From contig JAITUQ010000006.1 of assembly GCA_031286225.1 (NCBI GenBank), positions 1 to 58,936 on the forward strand: a DNA stretch of 58,936 nucleotides, read 5' to 3'. The stretch is from Candidatus Methanorudis spinitermitis. Its GTDB lineage: Archaea > Methanobacteriota > Methanobacteria > Methanobacteriales > Methanobacteriaceae. A model generated the notes under the pieces. That model was given only the letters and a program-made list of their open reading frames with translations. It searched no databases and had not been told where the DNA came from. Below, one piece after another: positions 38,338 to 48,265 of this stretch. The position numbers were made by a program, and so were the translations under genes. The number at the start of each line of letters is the position of its first letter. The first letter of the stretch is position 1.

Positions 38338-39108
38338 TCATCCAATATATCTTAAATCATCTTCCCCAGAGCCCATATTTCTATTGATTAATTCTTGTTC
38401 CATTTGTTGAGCTTTCAAAATCATTTTACGTGTTTCTTCAGCTCTTTCATCAAGCTTATCAGTATTAATTTCGATACTTAAAAGAGTAGCTAATTTTTTC
38501 AAAAGAGATTCTGCAGCTTCAGCATCTATGAAGTAACCTGGCGTTTCACCCATCAAACAAGCTCCATCTAGATTTTTAAGCTTACCTAAACCTAACAACA
38601 GACCAGAAGCTCCAACAATTCCGCCATCAGCAGATCTTATCTCAATTCCAGCTTCTTTTAATATTTCAATGAATTCATGACTAGTAGCTGCTCCAAAAAC
38701 ACGAGATTCTCCTGTTGGATGACCAATAGCTAGCCCTCCTAGAGTATACATCTCTTTAACATTATAATCTTCAATGAAATCAATTATAGTTCCACATAAT
38801 TCATATTGACCTTCAGGAGAGAGACCTTGTGCATTACCAACCAAAATTATAAAGTCTTTTTTATTTTCTCCTTGAGATTTCAGATAATGAAATTCATTTA
38901 TCATATTTTCAACAATTCCATCTTCACCTACAAAAACTTGTGGAGGGAAATGTGGAGAATAAATTTCTGCAAATTTTGTAGCTCCTAATTCATCAATTAT
39001 ATGGTCAGCAGCTAATTTACCCACATGACCAATACCTGGAAGTGCTTCAATAAATATTGGGTTATCTAAAGAAATATCTTTTAATACATTAATTTGAGTG
39101 TTTTTCAT
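38338..39108 (-). CDS. PAC2-family proteasome assembly chaperone homologue
   Basis: A 256-residue PAC2-domain protein (PF09754): [20 protein letters not shown] at the start, [23 protein letters not shown] in the middle, [11 protein letters not shown] and [19 protein letters not shown] later. It has a coiled C-terminal tail. Family members assist proteasome assembly in eukaryotes; the archaeal role is inferred. It ends the L44e-S27e-aIF2alpha-Nop10-PAC2 cluster conserved in many archaea, 213 bases after nop10. Confidence 0.87.
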   Translation of the reverse strand: MKNTQINVLKDISLDNPIFIEALPGIGHVGKLAADHIIDELGATKFAEIYSPHFPPQVFVGEDGIVENMINEFHYLKSQGENKKDFIILVGNAQGLSPEGQYELCGTIIDFIEDYNVKEMYTLGGLAIGHPTGESRVFGAATSHEFIEILKEAGIEIRSADGGIVGASGLLLGLGKLKNLDGACLMGETPGYFIDAEAAESLLKKLATLLSIEINTDKLDERAEETRKMILKAQQMEQELINRNMGSGEDDLRYIG

Positions 39109-39321
39109 TTGAATATCCTTCTATAATGGGATTCAACAATAAGATAAAAATAACTATTAATACAAATGATTATATAACTATTAATCTAAAACTATTTAAT
39201 TAATTATATTTTAGAAATCTATTTAATTACTAATCTAAAATTATATAATTATATTTTAAAAATCTATTTACAAATGTTTATTTTAGTGATATAGGTAATA
39301 ACTTATTTATTATTAAAGTTA

Positions 39322-39489
39322 TTATTTATTAAGCATTTCTTCTTTTAATTTACGACGATATTTTCCATATTTATCTTCAATGGAATATTTAGGAGGAAAA
39401 ACAACTTTTATTTTACCTCCACAATGAGGACAAGCTTGACTAATAGTATACTCATTACAAGAACAACACTTGTGCATTTTCATTTTCAT
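39322..39489 (-). CDS. nop10: Ribosome biogenesis protein Nop10
   Basis: A 55-residue protein ([15 protein letters not shown]...CPHCGG...YGKYRRKLK) with the zinc-ribbon Cys pairs and the [16 protein letters not shown] motif of Nop10, a component of the H/ACA pseudouridylation complex with Cbf5, Gar1 and L7Ae. The ATG overlaps the aIF2-alpha stop by four bases (ATGA). Three in-frame ATGs begin the gene; I take the first because of this coupling. Confidence 0.93.
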   Translation of the reverse strand: MKMKMHKCCSCNEYTISQACPHCGGKIKVVFPPKYSIEDKYGKYRRKLKEEMLNK

Positions 39490-40265
39490 TCTAATTCACG
39501 TAAAAATGTCCCATTTCCGTTAGAATCTTCAATTATTTTAATACACCGACTAGCTGCATTTTTAAGTTCTTTTTCAGCTTGAATATAATCTGGAGATTTA
39601 ACAGTTATTCTATAACGAGGAGCCCCTACACATTGAACTTCAACATCATCACTTTCAGCTGCTTTAAGAGCATTTTTAATAATTTCTACTCCTTCTGAGT
39701 CGTATGTCTGTATATCAACATAACCTGTGATTTGAACTTCTGGAGGAGTAATATTCTTTTTAGCTATTTCAGCAATTGATTTAGCCCATTCTTCACTTAT
39801 TCCCTCTTCAATAAGAACTGATTCTCCTTCTTCTAAAGACATTTCAAATGCACCATAGATATCTCCAAACCTATCCATGAGATTGTAACCAACTTCTTCA
39901 TATGCAGTATTTAAATCTTTATCCATTGTTTTTGCAGCTAATTCTAAAAATTTTTCTGCTTTCTGTTCAACTTTCCATTGTTGAATCTTTTTAGTTCTTT
40001 GATCTTCTCTTATTCTTTTTAAAGAAGCATCTACATGACCTTTTTTTGGATTAACTCTTAAAACTCTAGAAACAATCTTCTGATTTTCTCTTACATGGTC
40101 ACGAATATTTTTAACCCAACCAGAAGAAACCTCCGAAATATGAATAAAAGCTTCTTTGCCAGAGTATTCTTCAAGATGCGCAAAAGCACCATAGTTGAGA
40201 ACTTTATAAACAGTAGCTACAATAAGTTCTCCTTCATTAGGCCATTCTTGATTTTTTCTTACCAT
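39486..40265 (-). CDS. Translation initiation factor 2 alpha subunit
   Basis: A 259-residue aIF2-alpha. The N-terminal S1 domain is at about 10-85 ([47 protein letters not shown]), followed by a helical domain and a C-terminal alpha-beta domain ([22 protein letters not shown]). It binds initiator tRNA with the gamma subunit. AGGTGTTTTAATG precedes the start. The gene is separated from rps27e by a 259-base spacer with a small hairpin. Confidence 0.95.
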   Translation of the reverse strand: MVRKNQEWPNEGELIVATVYKVLNYGAFAHLEEYSGKEAFIHISEVSSGWVKNIRDHVRENQKIVSRVLRVNPKKGHVDASLKRIREDQRTKKIQQWKVEQKAEKFLELAAKTMDKDLNTAYEEVGYNLMDRFGDIYGAFEMSLEEGESVLIEEGISEEWAKSIAEIAKKNITPPEVQITGYVDIQTYDSEGVEIIKNALKAAESDDVEVQCVGAPRYRITVKSPDYIQAEKELKNAASRCIKIIEDSNGNGTFLRELE

Positions 40266-40392
40266 TAAAACACCTTAAATGAATAAAAATAGTTAAAAGA
40301 GAAATCTCTTTAAAAATTTTTAATACATATTAATAATCAATTTCCATTATTATAAAATAATAATGGAATTAAATAGTTAATAGCTAATGAAT

Positions 40393-40423
40393 AAGTTATA
40401 GCTTAATTAATGGCTTATAACTT
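40393..40423. other. Inverted repeat in the S27e-aIF2alpha spacer
   Basis: Perfect 8-bp arms AAGTTATA (40393-40400) and TATAACTT (40416-40423) with a 15-base loop, inside an unusually long spacer of an otherwise cotranscribed ribosomal cluster. It might be an mRNA processing or attenuation element, or chance in AT-rich DNA. Confidence 0.3.
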
Positions 40424-40524
40424 TATTTATAGCTTAATTTATATTAATATCTAAATAAATTTATAAATATATAATGATAAATAATTTTATACTTCAAATT
40501 CGATTTTTAGATTAATTTTCCAAA

Positions 40525-40704
40525 CTATTTTAAGACTTCATTAATATTAGCGAATATCCTAGACTTTCCACCTGAAGGCTTTACTATAGTTTTTCCGCAA
40601 ATAATACATTGAACAGTAGATGCAGCACGATCAAAAATAATTTGTTCATTGTCGCAATCTAAACATTTGACTCGTAAAAAGTTTCCTTTTCTTTGAATTG
40701 ACAT
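40525..40704 (-). CDS. rps27e: Ribosomal protein S27e
   Basis: A 59-residue zinc-ribbon ribosomal protein: [18 protein letters not shown] and [18 protein letters not shown] supply two CxxC pairs and the conserved TVxCxxCGxxLxxPxGGK stretch. Small-subunit component unique to archaea and eukaryotes. It begins eight bases after the L44e stop with GGTGATTTAATG as its start context. Confidence 0.96.
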   Translation of the reverse strand: MSIQRKGNFLRVKCLDCDNEQIIFDRAASTVQCIICGKTIVKPSGGKSRIFANINEVLK

Positions 40705-40712
40705 TAAATCAC

Positions 40713-40991
40713 CTATTTAGCTATGAATTCAGGTTTACCAGTCCTAAAAGATTTTTTTATATGAGACTTTCCACATTCCTTACATTTATAACGTAAGTCT
40801 AATTTTTTCACTGGTTTGTTTCCACTGGGCAGTGGCCTTGGATATCCTCTATAACCACTTGTAACTCTTCTAAACTGTCTTTGTCCCCATTTTAACTCAC
40901 TAGCTTTACGTCTTTTTGATTCAAATACTTCGTGAATAGTGTGCTTCATACATTTTGGACAATATGTTCTTTTTTCTTTAGGAATCTTCAC
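40713..40991 (-). CDS. rpl44e: Ribosomal protein L44e
   Basis: A 92-residue large-subunit protein ([22 protein letters not shown]...[26 protein letters not shown]) with two CxxC pairs forming the zinc site and the [22 protein letters not shown] core. It is the first gene of the L44e-S27e-aIF2alpha-Nop10-PAC2 unit; AGGTGATTATG precedes the start. Confidence 0.96.
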   Translation of the reverse strand: MKIPKEKRTYCPKCMKHTIHEVFESKRRKASELKWGQRQFRRVTSGYRGYPRPLPSGNKPVKKLDLRYKCKECGKSHIKKSFRTGKPEFIAK

Positions 40992-41513
40992 ATAATCACC
41001 TTATTTTAGAAAATCCATATTTCCATATATGGATTAATAATAGCTATATTTTAATAAAGTATTATAGCATTGAATTAATTAATATTGATTTTCTACCTTT
41101 AAATTTAATAAATTAATAATATCAGATTTAATATATTGTAATATAAAAATATTCTAATATAAAAAAATAATATTTTAAAAAATATCTTAATTTGTTATAA
41201 AATATATAAAAATTTCTTTTATTAATATCTTGATAAAAAATAAACTATGAAATTTTTAATAATAAAAAGATATATTGATTGTTTATGTTTTTAATTTATA
41301 TTTAAGTTTAATGGAATAGATTAAAACAAGTTATTTTTCACTAAGGCTGACTTGTTAATCATTTGTTTTAATATAATTTTTAACTCTTTTAATAGTCATT
41401 TTGGACTGTAATTTATTGTATACTGTTTTATAATAGGTTATGTTTTAAAATATTGACCTGTGCTTTTAATTGCCATTATTCACTTGTTTTTTTATTTTCC
41501 ATAGTACAATTAC
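40992..41513. other. 522-base gap, one weak dyad
   Basis: AT-rich region between the L44e promoter side and the convergent-side end of phzF (same strand). A 7-bp inverted repeat AACAAGT (41325-41331) / ACTTGTT (41350-41356) spans an 18-base loop, perhaps a regulatory or RNA hairpin. A TAGCTA word is at about 41042. No gene seen. Confidence 0.35.
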
Positions 41514-42302
41514 TCAATCTATGAAAATTTCTCCAATTAAATATAATTTAGCTTGTCCACTTATCTCAACTCTAGTATCTGAAAGTTTACATAGTAAATA
41601 TCCTTTCCGTTTGGACAATTGTATAGAAGATAATTCAGTTTTGTTCAGTTTTTCGGTCCAATAAGGAATTAAAGTTGTGTATGCAGAGCCAGTTACATGA
41701 TCTTCAAGAATTCCTGATTGTGGAGCAAAAAACCTTGAAACAAAATCAACATTTTCACTTTTTGCTGTGATAATAACTCCACGAGCGTTCAATTTCGAAA
41801 TAATCTCAAATTTAGGTTGAATATCTGCTATATGGGATTCTTTTTCAAATATCAACATGTAATCTGCTTTTCCTTTATATGCTTCCACTGGAGGTTTATC
41901 AAAACAGTTTACGAGCTCATCAGTAATAGCTATAGGTTGAAATTCATCAACAGGAAAATCTAATGTTAAACAAGTTGATTTTTTCTTTACTTTTAACTCA
42001 CCACTTCTAGGGGAATAAAAGTTAATACAATCATTTGAGTAATTTTCATGGTTAAATATTATAAATGCAGCAGCTAAAGTGGCATGACCACAAAGATCTA
42101 CTTCAACTTTAGGTGTAAACCATCTTATCTCATAATGATTATCTCCCTTGACATAAAATGCAGTTTCTGCCAGATTATTTTCCATAGCTATTTTCTGTAA
42201 AAGATTATCATCTAACCATTCATTGAGGGGACAAACTCCAGCTGGATTCCCTCCAAATAACTTTTTGGTAAATGTATCTACTTGATATAATTTGTATTTC
42301 AT
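41514..42302 (-). CDS. PhzF-family isomerase
   Basis: A 262-residue protein of the PhzF/diaminopimelate-epimerase-like fold. The N-terminal YQVDTFTKKLFGGNPAGVCPL motif and AETAFYV give the catalytic Glu region. The second half repeats the fold, with FAPQSGILEDHVTGSAYTTL, the hallmark (EDPVTGSA). Phenazine synthesis is not expected here; family members isomerise small metabolites. I prefer the ATG at 42302 (GGTAGTG before it) over one three codons upstream. Monocistronic. Confidence 0.88.
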   Translation of the reverse strand: MKYKLYQVDTFTKKLFGGNPAGVCPLNEWLDDNLLQKIAMENNLAETAFYVKGDNHYEIRWFTPKVEVDLCGHATLAAAFIIFNHENYSNDCINFYSPRSGELKVKKKSTCLTLDFPVDEFQPIAITDELVNCFDKPPVEAYKGKADYMLIFEKESHIADIQPKFEIISKLNARGVIITAKSENVDFVSRFFAPQSGILEDHVTGSAYTTLIPYWTEKLNKTELSSIQLSKRKGYLLCKLSDTRVEISGQAKLYLIGEIFID

Positions 42303-42853
42303 CACTACCATCTTTTTTTATAAATTGGGAATATTTTTTTTAAATAATCATTATTTGAGGTATTATTTCATTTAACTTTCTTATAATTATTTTATTATAT
42401 AATAAATATTTAAATGAGCAATATTAAATAAATAATATTTTTATAGTCATTTGAAAAACTTATTAAATTTTGATGAATTAATTTTTGAATATTGTTTGTT
42501 TTCAGATACTATATCCTTAAATTAATTATTCTTAATTAATTGTTTTTTAATTATTAGATAAAAATTAGCTTATAAATATATATAATTTTAATTAAAATCA
42601 TTATTTTAATATATTATTAATTTTTTTGGAAAACTAGATTTTCTAACATTTTAAATCAAAGATTATATTAATTTAGAATTTTTATTTATTAAAAACTTTA
42701 TTTAGCTATTATTACATTATTTTTTTTTAAAAAAAGTTTTTTTTTAAATATTAGCTATTGAGGAACATAGCTATAAGTATAAAGGGGTGGGTAATTTTAT
42801 TTTATAAAAAAAATTCTTTTTGAAATTGAATACATTTAAAAAAGGATTAAAAT
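42303..42853. other. 551-base gap, nothing recognisable
   Basis: AT-rich spacer between phzF and the GINS gene. Long T/A tracts (for example 42721-42745) could end transcription of the PCNA-GINS unit. Three TAGCTA words cluster at about 42707-42775. No gene or convincing RNA. Confidence 0.45.
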
Positions 42854-43888
42854 CTATGTTTTAATTAATCTTCCTTTCTTATTTTTAATTATTATATTTG
42901 CATTCACATTAGGCATCACAACAATATCTTGAGGATAAAAAGGACCATATATTTTTTCATCCACCCCTACAATTGCAGGAACTTTGCTAAATATTAAAAT
43001 TGTTTCATTAACAATTTTGCCATCTTTGGATAAACTTATTGATTCGTCAAAATCCGAAACATGATCAAAATTTTCCTTATTCAATTCAACAAATTGCTCA
43101 TTTTCGTCCTTAAAAATATTATCCAAATCAGCATTTTCAATGGTTTTTTCAAGTTTTACCTTATTAAAATTGCTTTTCGGAGATTTTACTTTATTATCAA
43201 GTTTGTTTTTTAAATCAGTTGATTTAGATTTAATAGGCTGTGATTTTTTTGGAAATTTGTTTAATTGTTTTTTTACATTTTCATAATTTTCATCTTTAAT
43301 TACTTTAGCTTTTTTAATTTCATTTAACCTATTTAAGACTTTATCATTAGAAAGGTTATTATCAGTCTCATGAGGTGTTTTGATAATTTCATTAGCTATA
43401 TTTTTTTTAGATAAATCTAAATCTTGGGACTTATTTTTAAAATCATTGTTGAGTTCAGACTTTATTTTTGTAGAATCATCTTCAAAGCCTTCAGTTAACT
43501 TATCTAATGAAATACTTTCCCTATGATTTTTTAATGTATCTATAAGGGAGAAATATAGTTTTTCTTCTTCATTAGTAAGATTAAGAGGAGTTGTATCAAG
43601 AAGATCAAATTTAGGTTTTCCTTTAAATAGATGATAAGAGCGGTGAATGTTCATAACTGCAGTATCAGTTATTTTATGTTCACGTCTTTCACATATTTCT
43701 GTAGCTATTCTTTGAATATCTTTTAAAAGGTAGTGTTCATTAGAAAAAGGATCATTTCCAATATTAGCTTTTAGCTTATCAATATAGTTATAAGTTCTTT
43801 TATAAAAGTCACTTCCAACTCTAGCTAATGAACTATTGCCACGCTCTTTTTTTTGTATTTCACGTAGTTCTTTGAAAAATTGATCCAA
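42854..43888 (-). CDS. GINS-complex subunit (archaeal Gins51-type)
   Basis: A 344-residue replication protein. The N-terminal helical A-domain (FFKELREIQKKERGNSSLARVGSDFYKRTYNYIDKLK) is followed by a long Lys/Asn/Asp-rich linker. The small C-terminal B-domain ends the protein (ILIFSKVPAIVGVDEKIYGPFYPQDIVVMPNVNANIII), matching the family pattern VGxDGxxYGPxxxGDxVxLP. It supports the MCM helicase. The linker is longer than in most archaeal relatives. It lies 165 bases downstream of pcn, a pairing conserved in Euryarchaeota. Confidence 0.88.
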   Translation of the reverse strand: MDQFFKELREIQKKERGNSSLARVGSDFYKRTYNYIDKLKANIGNDPFSNEHYLLKDIQRIATEICERREHKITDTAVMNIHRSYHLFKGKPKFDLLDTTPLNLTNEEEKLYFSLIDTLKNHRESISLDKLTEGFEDDSTKIKSELNNDFKNKSQDLDLSKKNIANEIIKTPHETDNNLSNDKVLNRLNEIKKAKVIKDENYENVKKQLNKFPKKSQPIKSKSTDLKNKLDNKVKSPKSNFNKVKLEKTIENADLDNIFKDENEQFVELNKENFDHVSDFDESISLSKDGKIVNETILIFSKVPAIVGVDEKIYGPFYPQDIVVMPNVNANIIIKNKKGRLIKT

Positions 43889-44053
43889 AACTAATCCTCT
43901 CTCTAAACTTAATACTTTAATTAAATCTTTAATTAAAAATAGCTTTAAATATATACAATCTAGTAAAATATAGATTTTTTGAGCTTAAAAAACCAAAGTA
44001 TAAAATGAAGAAATAAATTAAAATATGAAAAAATAAAATATGTTGGAAAATGA

Positions 44054-44788
44054 TTAGTCTTCAGCTTCTATTCTTGGAGCAAGTAAAAAACTAAGCTCTC
44101 CATCATCAGAAATCATTTTGAGTTTAAGATTTAAAGGCATGTCATTCCCAAGATTGATTAAAGCTACATCAGAAAATTTATCTGCCTTAAGCATTTCTCT
44201 AATTTTTTCCAAAGAAAATACAGATTTGGCTTCAGTATCTATTTTTTCACCATGTAAGTACTCAATATTAGCATCTCCAAATTCTCCTTCTGCAGCTACC
44301 TTAAATTTATCAGCATCAACCATAAGAGATATTTTATCTGAGAAAATATCGATATCTTGTATAGAATCTTTTAGAAGTGAAAAAGGAACCTCAAAATTTG
44401 TTGGATACTCTAATTCTGGAGGAGATGTTTCTTCATATTCAAGATCAATAAGCCTAATTTTAAAAGTTCTTTTTGCTTCTCCTTCAAAAGTTATTATAAA
44501 ATTTCCTTCATCAAGAGACATTAAAACTCTATCATCACTTTTTGAACGTTTCAAAACTTTTACTAGCTCATCAGTATCAATATTAATTTTTTCTGGTTCA
44601 TCACAGACAAATTCATCGAATAATTTTGCTTTTAATTCTAAGTGTACATATGTAATATGACTACGGTCTAAGGCATCTAATCTTATGCCTTCACTATCAG
44701 TTTGTATTTGCACTTCATCAACAATGGAGGAAATAGCATCAAAACTTGTTTTTAAAATATTTGGGTTACTTAATTCAGCTTTAAACAT
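44054..44788 (-). CDS. pcn: DNA polymerase sliding clamp (PCNA)
   Basis: A 244-residue clamp with two PCNA folds. The start [25 protein letters not shown], the [22 protein letters not shown] loop and the C-terminal [21 protein letters not shown] are typical. It forms a trimeric ring and tethers polymerase, FEN1 and ligase. The GINS subunit gene is next downstream; TFS, RpoL and Csl4 lie upstream. Confidence 0.97.
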   Translation of the reverse strand: MFKAELSNPNILKTSFDAISSIVDEVQIQTDSEGIRLDALDRSHITYVHLELKAKLFDEFVCDEPEKINIDTDELVKVLKRSKSDDRVLMSLDEGNFIITFEGEAKRTFKIRLIDLEYEETSPPELEYPTNFEVPFSLLKDSIQDIDIFSDKISLMVDADKFKVAAEGEFGDANIEYLHGEKIDTEAKSVFSLEKIREMLKADKFSDVALINLGNDMPLNLKLKMISDDGELSFLLAPRIEAED

Positions 44789-45098
44789 TTTAAATCATCT
44801 CATCGTCTTGAATTCAAGAATTAGATAAATTTATCCAGCATAAGAATTTTCAGCAAAATGCAGTAGAAAATGAAGATATAGCTAGATATTTTGATTGTTA
44901 AAACATATTATCATAATAAGTATCTATGAAATAGTTTTTCATCATTATTTATATATGTATCTGAAATAATGAAAATTTATTACAACTTGAAAATAGATTT
45001 TTATTAAAATTTGTATAATATATATTAATTTTTTTTATTAATTCTTTTTTATAAAATTATTATTATATATTGTTTTTTAATTAATCTTTGATTTAGAA
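44789..45098. other. 310-base gap, pcn promoter region
   Basis: AT-rich DNA between the hypothetical membrane gene and pcn. The length suggests pcn has its own promoter here rather than reading from tfs; no unambiguous TATA element can be singled out among many. Nothing else seen. Confidence 0.4.
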
Positions 45099-45848
45099 TC
45101 AGTTTTCAATAGAATTTATATCAGCTTTTTTAATTATCAAATCTTCATCTTTTGGTTGGGGGTTTGTTTTGTTGTTTTTTGTGTCTTCATCATTGTTATT
45201 AATTTCTGTTTCAAAATCATTAATAATATGAAAAATATTTCCAAAAGTTTTTTCATTAGGAAATATTTTTAATAAAGATAAAACAAGGAATATAATGCCT
45301 ATAGATATAATTAAAACAGATGAAGCACTAGTTTCTCCTGACACTACATTATCAACTACTTTATCAGAACTTCCTAAAAGCATCGAAGTTCCTGTCATGA
45401 TAAGAAGTATGCCGATAGCTAATCCTAAAATAGCTAAAATAGGAAGTTTTTTTCCTTGGATTTCAAAATTAATTTCTTTAATCTTTGTAAATAAAGGAAA
45501 CTTTTCAATTACAATTTTATTTTCTTTAATGTGTGATAATTTTTGATTTTTATTTTCACTATTGTCTGAATGACCTTTAAAATTTTTTTTATTTTCATTA
45601 TCTTTAAAAATAAGATCATCTTCCCCTTCAAAATTATTTATTGGGGTGTTTTTCTTTTTTAAACTTTCATTATCATTATCTTGGGCGTGATTATCCTTTT
45701 TATCATATTTATCATCGGAAAATTTTTCATCAAAATCTGATTTTTCAATTTTAAAATCTTCTAAATTTATTTTAAAACGTTTAAAAAGATTTTTATTTTT
45801 AGGTTTTTTTTCATCTTTTATTTTAGGAACTTCTTTTGAGTCCGTCAT
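45099..45848 (-). CDS. Membrane protein with long charged N-terminus, unknown
   Basis: A 249-residue protein: about 125 hydrophilic, Lys/Asp/Asn-rich residues, then two hydrophobic helices (LPILAILGLAIGILLIMTG and SVLIISIGIIFLVLSLL) joined by a short loop, and a charged tail. No known domain recognised. It is 17 bases after tfs on the same strand and therefore probably shares its message. Low-complexity composition makes homology hard to judge. Confidence 0.65.
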   Translation of the reverse strand: MTDSKEVPKIKDEKKPKNKNLFKRFKINLEDFKIEKSDFDEKFSDDKYDKKDNHAQDNDNESLKKKNTPINNFEGEDDLIFKDNENKKNFKGHSDNSENKNQKLSHIKENKIVIEKFPLFTKIKEINFEIQGKKLPILAILGLAIGILLIMTGTSMLLGSSDKVVDNVVSGETSASSVLIISIGIIFLVLSLLKIFPNEKTFGNIFHIINDFETEINNNDEDTKNNKTNPQPKDEDLIIKKADINSIEN

Positions 45849-45865
45849 GAGAAATCCTCATTAAA

Positions 45866-46180
45866 TCAGTCATATTCTCTCCAAGTATGTTTACATTCAG
45901 TACATCTCAAAAATCTTGTTTCAGCTTCATCTGCTCTACGTGTTTGTTGTAACCACCAAAAAGCTTTTTCATTTCCACATCTAGGGCAAATAACTCTAGT
46001 TGTTGGAAGTATGGCTATTTCTTCTCCTTTTATTATTACGGTATCATTTGCTTCTATTTTTTCAGAAACTTCATATTTGTTAGCTTCATTTTTTGTTAAG
46101 TTTTTAGTGTTTCCACATTTGCACTTTAGTTTATCACCTTGTGGAAGCATCATTGCTCCACATTCTGAACAAAACTCCAT
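45866..46180 (-). CDS. tfs: Transcription factor S (TFIIS/RPB9-like)
   Basis: A 104-residue protein with an N-terminal zinc ribbon (MEFCSECGAMMLPQGDKLKCKCGN). The C-terminal TFIIS zinc ribbon (CPRCGNEKAFWWLQQTRRADEAETRFLRCTECKHTWREY) carries the RADEAET acidic finger that stimulates RNA polymerase transcript cleavage. GGAGGTATATAATG fixes the start at 46180; an upstream Met at 46201 lies before the ribosome-binding site. Confidence 0.95.
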   Translation of the reverse strand: MEFCSECGAMMLPQGDKLKCKCGNTKNLTKNEANKYEVSEKIEANDTVIIKGEEIAILPTTRVICPRCGNEKAFWWLQQTRRADEAETRFLRCTECKHTWREYD

Positions 46181-46264
46181 TATATACCTCCAAATAAGCA
46201 AACATAGACGTATTATCTTAATTGTTAGTTAATTTTTCTTGTTGAAAATTACAATAAATTCTTA

Positions 46265-46693
46265 CTATTTGATAAGATTCTCTAAAATATCAGTTAATAT
46301 CTTTTCATGGTCGAAAGCTATTTTTAAGGAAGATAATTCTTCAAAAGAACACAAACATATATTTTTTGCATCACTACCAGCTTTCATGTCATTTGTATTT
46401 CCAGTAGCTAAATAAACAATTGTAATTGTGTGACATCGTGGGTCTCTATTTGGTTTTGAATAAATGTTGAATATTTTTTTTAATTCAATGTCAATTCCAG
46501 TTTCTTCTTTAGATTCTCTAATAGCTGCACTTTCTACAGTTTCACCATATTCAACAAATCCTCCAGGTATAGCCCAATGATTTTTGAATGGGTTATTTTT
46601 ACGTTTTATTAAAATGAACTTTTTATTTTCACCAGGAAATCCATTGAATATAACAGTATCTACTGTAATAGATGGTTTTTTATAGTTTGACAA
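46265..46693 (-). CDS. Nudix hydrolase, TTG start
   Basis: About 142 residues with the full Nudix box GGFVEYGETVESAAIRESKEETGIDIEL and a preceding IPGGF. It should hydrolyse a nucleoside diphosphate linked to another moiety, for example a damaged nucleotide or ADP-ribose. No ATG precedes the conserved region. GGAG is about ten bases before TTG at 46693 (giving MSNYKKPSITVDTVI) and seven before an ATT. It sits between rpoL and tfs. Confidence 0.85.
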   Translation of the reverse strand: MSNYKKPSITVDTVIFNGFPGENKKFILIKRKNNPFKNHWAIPGGFVEYGETVESAAIRESKEETGIDIELKKIFNIYSKPNRDPRCHTITIVYLATGNTNDMKAGSDAKNICLCSFEELSSLKIAFDHEKILTDILENLIK

Positions 46694-46828
46694 AATTAAA
46701 ATACTCCAAAACAAATTAATTACAATACTATACTAAATATTCTAATAAATGAATCATATACTATTAAAAAATTATCATGAAAAATAAATAAAAGGATTTT
46801 AACTATTTTTCTATTCAGTTAAAAATAT

Positions 46829-47110
46829 TTAATCCCTAATTGATTCTACTAGTTTCTTAAATTCTTCTGACTGTTCTTTTAATTTAGTAGAAGCATTCAA
46901 AAGAGATTTTTTGGGATTTTTAGTTCTTCTGGCTTTAATGCTTATAATTGGTTCACCAACAATAGGGTGGTCGATTCCATAAACAGCATATTCAATATCT
47001 TCATCTTCCATAAGAAGTTTTCTTAATGCATTACATACTGAATGGCTTTCTCCATGAGCTATAATTTCAAGTTCTAATTTTTTATTAGTTACAATTTCTA
47101 TATCATCCAT
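46829..47110 (-). CDS. rpoL: RNA polymerase subunit L
   Basis: A 93-residue homologue of RpoL/RPB11: KLELEIIAHGESHSVCNALRKLLMEDEDIEYAVYGIDHPIVGEPIISIKA is the alpha-like dimerisation motif. It pairs with RpoD in the polymerase assembly platform. I start at MDDIEIV (47110), since the GGAAGAT just upstream is a fitting ribosome-binding site; an ATG four codons earlier lacks one. It follows csl4 by about 220 bases. Confidence 0.94.
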   Translation of the reverse strand: MDDIEIVTNKKLELEIIAHGESHSVCNALRKLLMEDEDIEYAVYGIDHPIVGEPIISIKARRTKNPKKSLLNASTKLKEQSEEFKKLVESIRD

Positions 47111-47327
47111 ATTATCTTCCATTAAGATTTTAGTTAAGTTAAATTCCTTTTAATAATTACAATAATTCAGTTTGCTAAATAATAGATTATGAATACTAAA
47201 AAATATTTAAAATTAATTAATTTGCTAAATAAAGATTATGACTAAAATTAGTGTATGATTAAAATTTCAATTATTATTTCTAACATGTAACCTTAATAAC
47301 TTTAATAGATTAAAATTATTTTAGTTT

Positions 47328-47897
47328 TCAATAATTATAGTTAGAAGAGATTTTCCTTTTTTCTTTTCTATTACAAACTTCACAATAAAGTTCATCTTTT
47401 TTATTAGTTTGTCTCATAAAAGCACGGCATTTTGTACACATAGCTTTTATAATTCCTCCTTCTTTATCAATTGTATTTAGATCTAAATTATCTCCCATTA
47501 TTTTAGCTACTTTAGCTTCAATAATGTCTCCAATTCTAAAAGCATCATGTAATTTTTCTAAATAACCATTTTTTACTTGAGAAATATGTATAGCTCCCAT
47601 ATAAGAAAGAGCAAGTTGTCTATCGCAATCTTTCATTCCTTGAACATCGATTACTGCTCTTTGCCCACGAACATCTGATACTTGACCATATACAGTATCT
47701 CCAATTTTCAATAATGTTGGGGTCCCTGACTTAGGGATTATAGAAATCCTTTTTCTCTTATTATCTATTGAAACATTTCCAAAAACAGCTGCTTTAATAC
47801 AGTTCCCATCATCATATGTCCATTCATCAGGTAAAAACTGTTCACTAACACCAAGTACATCTCCTGGCATTACAAAATCGCTGGAGTTGATTTTCAT
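47328..47897 (-). CDS. csl4: Exosome RNA-binding subunit Csl4
   Basis: A 189-residue protein. The N-terminal domain (FVMPGDVLGVSEQFLPDEWTYDDGN) is followed by an S1 domain (IGDTVYGQVSDVRGQRAVIDVQ, SYMGAIHISQVKNGYLEKLHDAFRIGDIIEAKV) and a zinc ribbon (CTKCRAFMRQTNKKDELYCEVC). Csl4 caps the archaeal exosome and recruits RNA. AGGTGTAAAAATG precedes the start. It is the first gene of the Csl4-RpoL-Nudix-TFS group. Confidence 0.94.
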   Translation of the reverse strand: MKINSSDFVMPGDVLGVSEQFLPDEWTYDDGNCIKAAVFGNVSIDNKRKRISIIPKSGTPTLLKIGDTVYGQVSDVRGQRAVIDVQGMKDCDRQLALSYMGAIHISQVKNGYLEKLHDAFRIGDIIEAKVAKIMGDNLDLNTIDKEGGIIKAMCTKCRAFMRQTNKKDELYCEVCNRKEKRKISSNYNY

Positions 47898-48265
47898 TTT
47901 TACACCTCTAAAAATAAGAATGTGAAGTAGTGATTATAATAATTAATAATAGCTTTATAGTGGTAGTATTATAGAAGAAATTTGTTTAAAAACATATTCT
48001 GTTGTTTTAGTTTTTTGTATTTAAAAAAATTTTATTATCATATATTTTCTAAGAATTTATCAATTATGTTTAGTATAATCATTACTGAAATTATTAATTG
48101 AACAATAAATATAAATTTTATCCTATATATCATTTTGGAATATTTGATTAAAAATATAGTTTTTCAAATTAAAAAAAGTATGGAATGAAAAATAGTCAAT
48201 CTTTCCAAACAAAGAAATATTTATAAATAATATATATTAATTAGAAAAATATTTGTCAAAAAAAT
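47898..48265. other. 368-base gap, csl4 promoter side
   Basis: AT-rich spacer between the radical SAM gene and csl4, both minus strand. The csl4 promoter must lie in the first 100 bases. No reading frame or repeat seen. Confidence 0.4.
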